Position numbers and translations under genes: made by a program | Shown here: in pieces, positions 53,185-54,798 of the stretch | Layout of the letters: every line of letters starts with the position of its first letter | How positions within the stretch are numbered: position 1 is the stretch's first letter | Notes under the pieces: model-generated | Told to the model about the DNA's origin: nothing | Databases searched by the model: none | The model's input: the letters and a program-made list of their open reading frames with translations, nothing else | NCBI GenBank assembly: GCA_013042915.1 | Contig: JABDPF010000050.1 | Span: 1-54,798, forward strand | Source: Lysobacterales bacterium | GTDB taxonomy: Bacteria > Pseudomonadota > Gammaproteobacteria > Xanthomonadales > SZUA-36 | Length of the DNA: 54,798 nt | Reading direction: 5' to 3'

Positions 53185-54198
53185 ATGAGCACCGTACCGG
53201 ACCTTTTCAGGGCTTTCAGAATCCGAAACGACGAGGAAGGCTACCGCTCGGCTGTCGAGGAGACGTCTCTGGCTGAACTCAGCGACGGCAACGTCACCAT
53301 CCGGGTTGGTTGGTCAGGTATCAACTACAAGGACGCCCTGGCCGCCACCGGCAAGGGCAAAATTCTGAGGCGGTTCCCGCTGACCGGCGGCATCGACGTC
53401 GCCGGAACCGTGGTGGAATCCGGCAGCGATGCGTTCCAGCCCGGCGACCGTGTTCTGGCCAACGGCAGCGGGCTGTCCGAGACCCGCGACGGTGGCTACA
53501 GCGAATACCTGCGCCTGCCCGATTCCATCCTTGTTCCATTGGCGGAGGGCCTGAGCATGCGCGAGGCCATGGGCATCGGCACCGCCGGATTCTCCGCTGC
53601 CATGAGCCTGTACCGCATGGAACAGAATGGGCAGCGTCCGGAGATGGGGCCGATCGTTGTCACCGGTGCCTCCGGCGGCCTGGGCGCAATCGCAATCGAC
53701 CTTCTGACCAAGGCGGGCTACGAGGCGCACGCCATTACGGGCAAAGTCGAGACCTTCGACTGGCTGGAGCGGATTGGAGCCCGGCAATGCATCTCGCGCC
53801 ACGACCTCCATTGGGGCCAACGCCCGTTGGAAACGGCCCGCTGGGCGGGATGTATCGACACCGTAGGCGGTGACATGCTGGGAGGGCTGACACGCGTCAT
53901 CGAGCCCTGGGGCAACATCGCCTGCTGCGGCATGGCCGGCGGCCACGGGCTGAATACGACCGTGTTTCCGTTGATCCTGCGAGGCGTCAGCCTGCTTGGG
54001 GTCAGCTCCACCAATTGCGACATCGAAACGCGCCGACTCCTTTGGGATCGCCTGGCCAACGAATGGAAGCCGCCTCATCTGGACGAAATCATCGAGAACG
54101 AGGTTGCGTTGGACGAGATGCGGCCCTTGTTCGAGAGGCTCATAGACGGTGGCGCCAGGGGCCGTTCGGTCGTCCGCATCGACCCTTCGGCGGAGTGA
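53185..54198 (+). CDS. acuI: MDR-type oxidoreductase, acryloyl-CoA reductase AcuI/YhdH family
   Basis: The 337-residue medium-chain reductase has the YhdH/AcuI features GWSGINYKDALAATGKGKILRRFPLTGGIDVAGTV, the nucleotide-binding VVTGASGGLGAIAIDLL and GTAGFSAAMSL; it lacks zinc ligands. AcuI reduces acryloyl-CoA with NADPH, notably in DMSP and 3-hydroxypropionate metabolism, though YhdH proteins are widespread and may detoxify acrylate more generally. GAGGTAA lies before the ATG. It is nine bases after lpd, so probably co-transcribed. Confidence 0.85.
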   Translation: MSTVPDLFRAFRIRNDEEGYRSAVEETSLAELSDGNVTIRVGWSGINYKDALAATGKGKILRRFPLTGGIDVAGTVVESGSDAFQPGDRVLANGSGLSETRDGGYSEYLRLPDSILVPLAEGLSMREAMGIGTAGFSAAMSLYRMEQNGQRPEMGPIVVTGASGGLGAIAIDLLTKAGYEAHAITGKVETFDWLERIGARQCISRHDLHWGQRPLETARWAGCIDTVGGDMLGGLTRVIEPWGNIACCGMAGGHGLNTTVFPLILRGVSLLGVSSTNCDIETRRLLWDRLANEWKPPHLDEIIENEVALDEMRPLFERLIDGGARGRSVVRIDPSAE

Positions 54199-54199
54199 A

Positions 54200-54229
54200 T
54201 TGCCGCTGAGAGTCGTTTTACGGCATAAT
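54200..54229 (+). promoter_or_regulatory. Putative promoter of the receiver gene
   Basis: TTGCCG (54200-54205) and CATAAT (54224-54229) are 18 bases apart, a plausible sigma-70 promoter about 40 bases before the receiver ATG. It begins immediately after the stop codon of the reductase gene. Confidence 0.45.
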
Positions 54230-54272
54230 AACGGCTCATGGATGTACTTAACCGCAGGGAGCGGAGTCCCTC

Positions 54273-54638
54273 ATGGCTAAAATCCTGATTGTCGACGACT
54301 CACCCGTCCAGCTGTTTCAGCTGCGCCGGCTCGTGGAGCAAAGCGGCCACCAGGCCGTTGTCGCCGAATCCGGCGAACAGGCGCTGGAGCTTGCGGCCGA
54401 CCACTCACCTGCCGTCATCCTGATGGACATCGTCATGCCGGGCATGAGCGGGTACACCGCCACGCGGCGCCTGGGTAAAAGGCGCTCCACCCAACACATC
54501 CCCGTTATCTTCGTTACCTCGCGCGACAGCGAGGCCGACCGCACCTGGGGGCTTCGCCAGGGAGCGCGCGAATACGTCACCAAGCCGGTAAACCCCAACA
54601 TCCTGCTGACCGCGATTTCCGAGGCGGTCGCTGCGTAA
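54273..54638 (+). CDS. pilH: Single-domain response regulator, PilH-like
   Basis: The 121-residue protein is a lone CheY-type receiver: acidic pocket Asp8-Asp9, phosphorylation site Asp52 in ILMDIVMPGMSG, Thr82 and Lys104 in YVTKPVNP. The N-terminus AKILIVDDSPVQLFQLRRLVEQ resembles PilH of the twitching-motility Chp system, but no pilG, pilI or pilJ gene is in view, so the assignment to pili is tentative. GGAG lies eight bases before the ATG. Confidence 0.75.
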   Translation: MAKILIVDDSPVQLFQLRRLVEQSGHQAVVAESGEQALELAADHSPAVILMDIVMPGMSGYTATRRLGKRRSTQHIPVIFVTSRDSEADRTWGLRQGAREYVTKPVNPNILLTAISEAVAA

Positions 54639-54742
54639 GACCGGAGTAAGAGTCGCCCGACCAGGCTGCTCCCGTGTTTTAATCTTGTTTTTAACCCATT
54701 CGGGTACCATGTTTTCCGAAACCCCAGCGAGGATTGGCAGGC

Positions 54743-54798
54743 ATGGCGATAGCAATCGGAGACCGGATCCCTTCCGCGACCGTCGGCGTGATGAAAAA
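54743..54798 (+). CDS. Peroxiredoxin, Prx5-like (5' end only)
   Basis: Only 18 codons are inside the window: MAIAIGDRIPSATVGVMK. This start resembles the N-terminus of Prx5-type AhpC/TSA peroxiredoxins (x-IxVGDxIPxxTL). GAGGA lies 11 bases upstream of the ATG, supporting a real start. The active-site Cys would lie beyond the window, so the call rests on a short match. Confidence 0.5.
   Translation, partial: MAIAIGDRIPSATVGVMK

Noticed and set aside
54639-54700. Possible terminator after the receiver gene (GTCG-CC-CGAC with later TGTTTT)
   Set aside because: The stem is only four base pairs with poorly matched flanks, and the T-run is not adjacent.

Overview
The window reads as chromosomal DNA of a free-living gammaproteobacterium with high GC content. 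I infer this from the conserved block mutL-miaA-hfq-hflX-hflK-hflC-DUF2065-purA, the rnr-rlmB pair, a giant NAD-dependent glutamate dehydrogenase and an NAD kinase that resembles the short form I associate with Xanthomonas. The repeats and the sulfur-redox genes suggest a marine or sediment relative of Xanthomonadales/Chromatiales, but the genus cannot be fixed from the sequence alone. I see no transposase, integrase, phage gene, CRISPR array or rRNA.

Layout. Bases 1-5.2 kb: end of an HD-domain hydrolase, a nitrilase, then an overlapping rnr-rlmB-deaminase operon on the minus strand. 5.26-5.54 kb: a tRNA-Leu(CAG) unit with its own promoter, a terminator-like hairpin in the leader and a strong terminator. 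5.5-8.5 kb: a PafA-like periplasmic phosphatase and a class I aminotransferase, divergently arranged. 8.75-14.3 kb: a four-gene minus-strand operon encoding an octaheme tetrathionate-reductase-type cytochrome, a seven-heme/cytochrome b fusion and two YeeE/YedE sulfur transporters, one carrying a Cys-less rhodanese and a C-terminal GGGCG tail. 14.5-22.4 kb: the purA to mutL housekeeping superoperon. 22.5-31.8 kb: a prolyl oligopeptidase, fructosamine-kinase-like protein, low-molecular-weight phosphatase, nadK and gdhB, all minus strand and tightly packed. 32-36.7 kb: an ArsR-methyltransferase regulator followed by metH. 36.7-39.3 kb: DUF2058, UDP-glucose dehydrogenase and an FKBP isomerase. 39.5-43.4 kb: a sodium:solute symporter, then a GntR-regulated ABC exporter operon with a small secreted-looking protein. 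43.5-47.5 kb: purB, a ribosomal-protein hydroxylase and a wax-ester/DGAT-type acyltransferase, joined by 4-nt overlaps. 47.6-54.8 kb: sucA-sucB-lpd (2-oxoglutarate dehydrogenase), an AcuI-like reductase, a PilH-like receiver and the first codons of a peroxiredoxin.

The most interesting part is the sulfur operon. It lies between purA and rnr, which are near neighbours in Escherichia coli, and appears to have its own CRP-type promoter. Its gene content predicts a periplasmic route for oxidised sulfur compounds: electrons pass between the quinone pool, a b-heme module, a heptaheme wire and an octaheme enzyme, while two channel-like transporters move a sulfur species. The degenerate rhodanese, predicted to be periplasmic, ends in a Gly-rich tail with a single Cys, reminiscent of the SoxY sulfur-carrier arm.

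Non-coding structure is also rich. Two long composite hairpins (537-635 and 8549-8669) share arm sequence and both lie between convergent genes. Paired hairpins with TCC-containing loops recur at 22478-22532, and two REP-like elements lie at 1670-1725 and 51674-51725.
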